Origin: JAICWP01 sp035252015
GTDB lineage: Bacteria > Acidobacteriota > Terriglobia > Terriglobales > Acidobacteriaceae
Reading direction: 5' to 3'
Assembly: GCA_035252015.1 (NCBI GenBank)
Contig: DATFDP010000042.1
Span: 1 to 6,239 of the forward strand
Length of the DNA stretch: 6,239 nucleotides
This document shows, in pieces, positions 6,016 to 6,239 of this stretch. Below the pieces are notes generated by a model. That model ran no database searches. It was not told where the DNA came from and saw only the letters and a program-made list of their open reading frames with translations. The position numbers and the translations under genes are program-made. Each line of letters begins with the position of its first letter. The first letter of the stretch is position 1.

Positions 6016-6101
6016 GAGCGCGAGTTGAGCCAGGCGAAACGGTCGCGACTCGGAGAGCTTGCCCTAAGCTTGCCGAAGCGTGACCTTGCGTTTTGCCGCT
6101 T
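6016..6101. repeat. Dispersed intergenic repeat, copy B
   Basis: GAGCGCGAGTTGAG (6016-6029) corresponds to the 14-mers at 2335 and 2359. GACCTTGCGTTTTGCCGCTT (6082-6101) matches 2374-2393 at 19 of 20 positions. The stretch between the two landmarks is longer here (52 bases after the 14-mer, against 1 in copy A), so the copies are diverged or rearranged. It forms part of the 238-bp gap between the SDR and the tRNA, in which I see no gene. Confidence 0.55.
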
Positions 6102-6117
6102 AACGCTGGCGGGTGTC

Positions 6118-6145
6118 ATGCTGAGCCGCTTCGGCGGTGCAGCAT
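6118..6145. repeat. UUCG-capped hairpin upstream of the tRNA
   Basis: ATGCTG (6118-6123) pairs with CAGCAT (6140-6145). After a 2x2 internal mismatch (AG/TG), CCGC (6126-6129) pairs with GCGG (6134-6137) closing the tetraloop TTCG. No T-tract follows. It is preceded by TGTC and followed by CTCG, resembling a short REP-like unit; TGTCAT also opens copy A at 2322. Candidate roles are a REP-type element or an RNA end structure; neither can be decided here. Confidence 0.5.
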
Positions 6146-6180
6146 CTCGCACGCCGACGCTTCTCTGGTGATAAGCTGGC

Positions 6181-6186
6181 TATACT
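6181..6186 (+). promoter_or_regulatory. -10 element for tRNA-Leu
   Basis: TATACT matches the TATAAT consensus at five of six bases. It lies 14 bases before the mature tRNA 5' end, so the transcript would carry a leader of only a few bases for RNase P to remove. No good -35 hexamer is seen 16-18 bp upstream (around 6157-6164). Confidence 0.5.
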
Positions 6187-6200
6187 TAGGAGCCTGCACC

Positions 6201-6239
6201 GCCCGGGTGGCGAAACTGGCAGACGCACGGGACTTAAAA
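6201..6239 (+). tRNA. tRNA-Leu (anticodon UAA), 5' half, truncated by window end
   Basis: The 5' acceptor strand GCCCGGG (6201-6207) is followed by TG and a D-arm with stem GCG/CGC (6210-6212 with 6224-6226) and a D-loop containing CTGGCAGA. The anticodon stem 5' strand is CGGGA (6228-6232), and the loop CTTAAAA (6233-6239) gives anticodon UAA at 6235-6237. This start is characteristic of bacterial leucine tRNAs, which have a long variable arm that would lie beyond the window. The window ends exactly at the last loop base. The loop is contiguous, so the group I intron found within this anticodon loop in some lineages is absent up to this point. Confidence 0.9.

Overview
This GC-rich window (roughly 60% G+C by eye) reads as ordinary chromosomal DNA from a soil-type bacterium, most likely an acidobacterium. 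That assignment is inference. It rests on codon style, a Tat-exported spermidine-dehydrogenase-like oxidoreductase, and gaps filled with short GAGCGCGAG / GACCTTGCG repeat text of a kind I associate with Acidobacteriota. No phage, transposase, CRISPR or defence genes were found.

Layout. (1) 1-1135, minus: a 3'-truncated, Tat-signal, FAD-binding oxidoreductase of the spermidine dehydrogenase-like family. (2) 1136-1269: divergent gap with a perfect 9-bp hairpin. (3) 1270-2235, plus: an aldo/keto reductase. (4) 2236-2436: gap built of hairpin and dispersed-repeat text, ending in a possible promoter. (5) 2437-3246, plus: a 5-deoxy-glucuronate isomerase family protein (IolB). (6) 3262-3915 and 3924-5024, both minus: a two-gene operon of a PfkB sugar kinase (2-keto-3-deoxygluconate kinase type) followed by a KDPG/KHG aldolase (Eda). 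It converges on iolB with only 15 bp between stop codons. (7) 5025-5185: divergent regulatory gap. (8) 5186-5962, plus: a short-chain dehydrogenase resembling KduD / gluconate 5-dehydrogenase. (9) 5963-6200: gap with a possible terminator, a second block of the repeat text, a UUCG-capped hairpin and a -10 element. (10) 6201-6239, plus: the 5' half of tRNA-Leu(UAA), cut by the window end just after the anticodon loop.

How the genes fit together. Kinase plus aldolase give the lower half of uronate catabolism: 2-keto-3-deoxygluconate (KDG) to KDPG, then to pyruvate and glyceraldehyde-3-phosphate. The SDR fits the preceding reduction (2,5-diketo-3-deoxygluconate to KDG). The missing step in a pectin/alginate-type route is the KduI isomerase. 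The gene in that place is instead IolB, a member of the same KduI/IolB protein family that normally works in myo-inositol degradation. No other inositol gene is visible. The main hypothesis is therefore that this IolB-family protein acts in deoxy-uronate catabolism here. The aldo/keto reductase and the oxidoreductase have no assigned substrate, and no regulator or transporter gene lies in the window.
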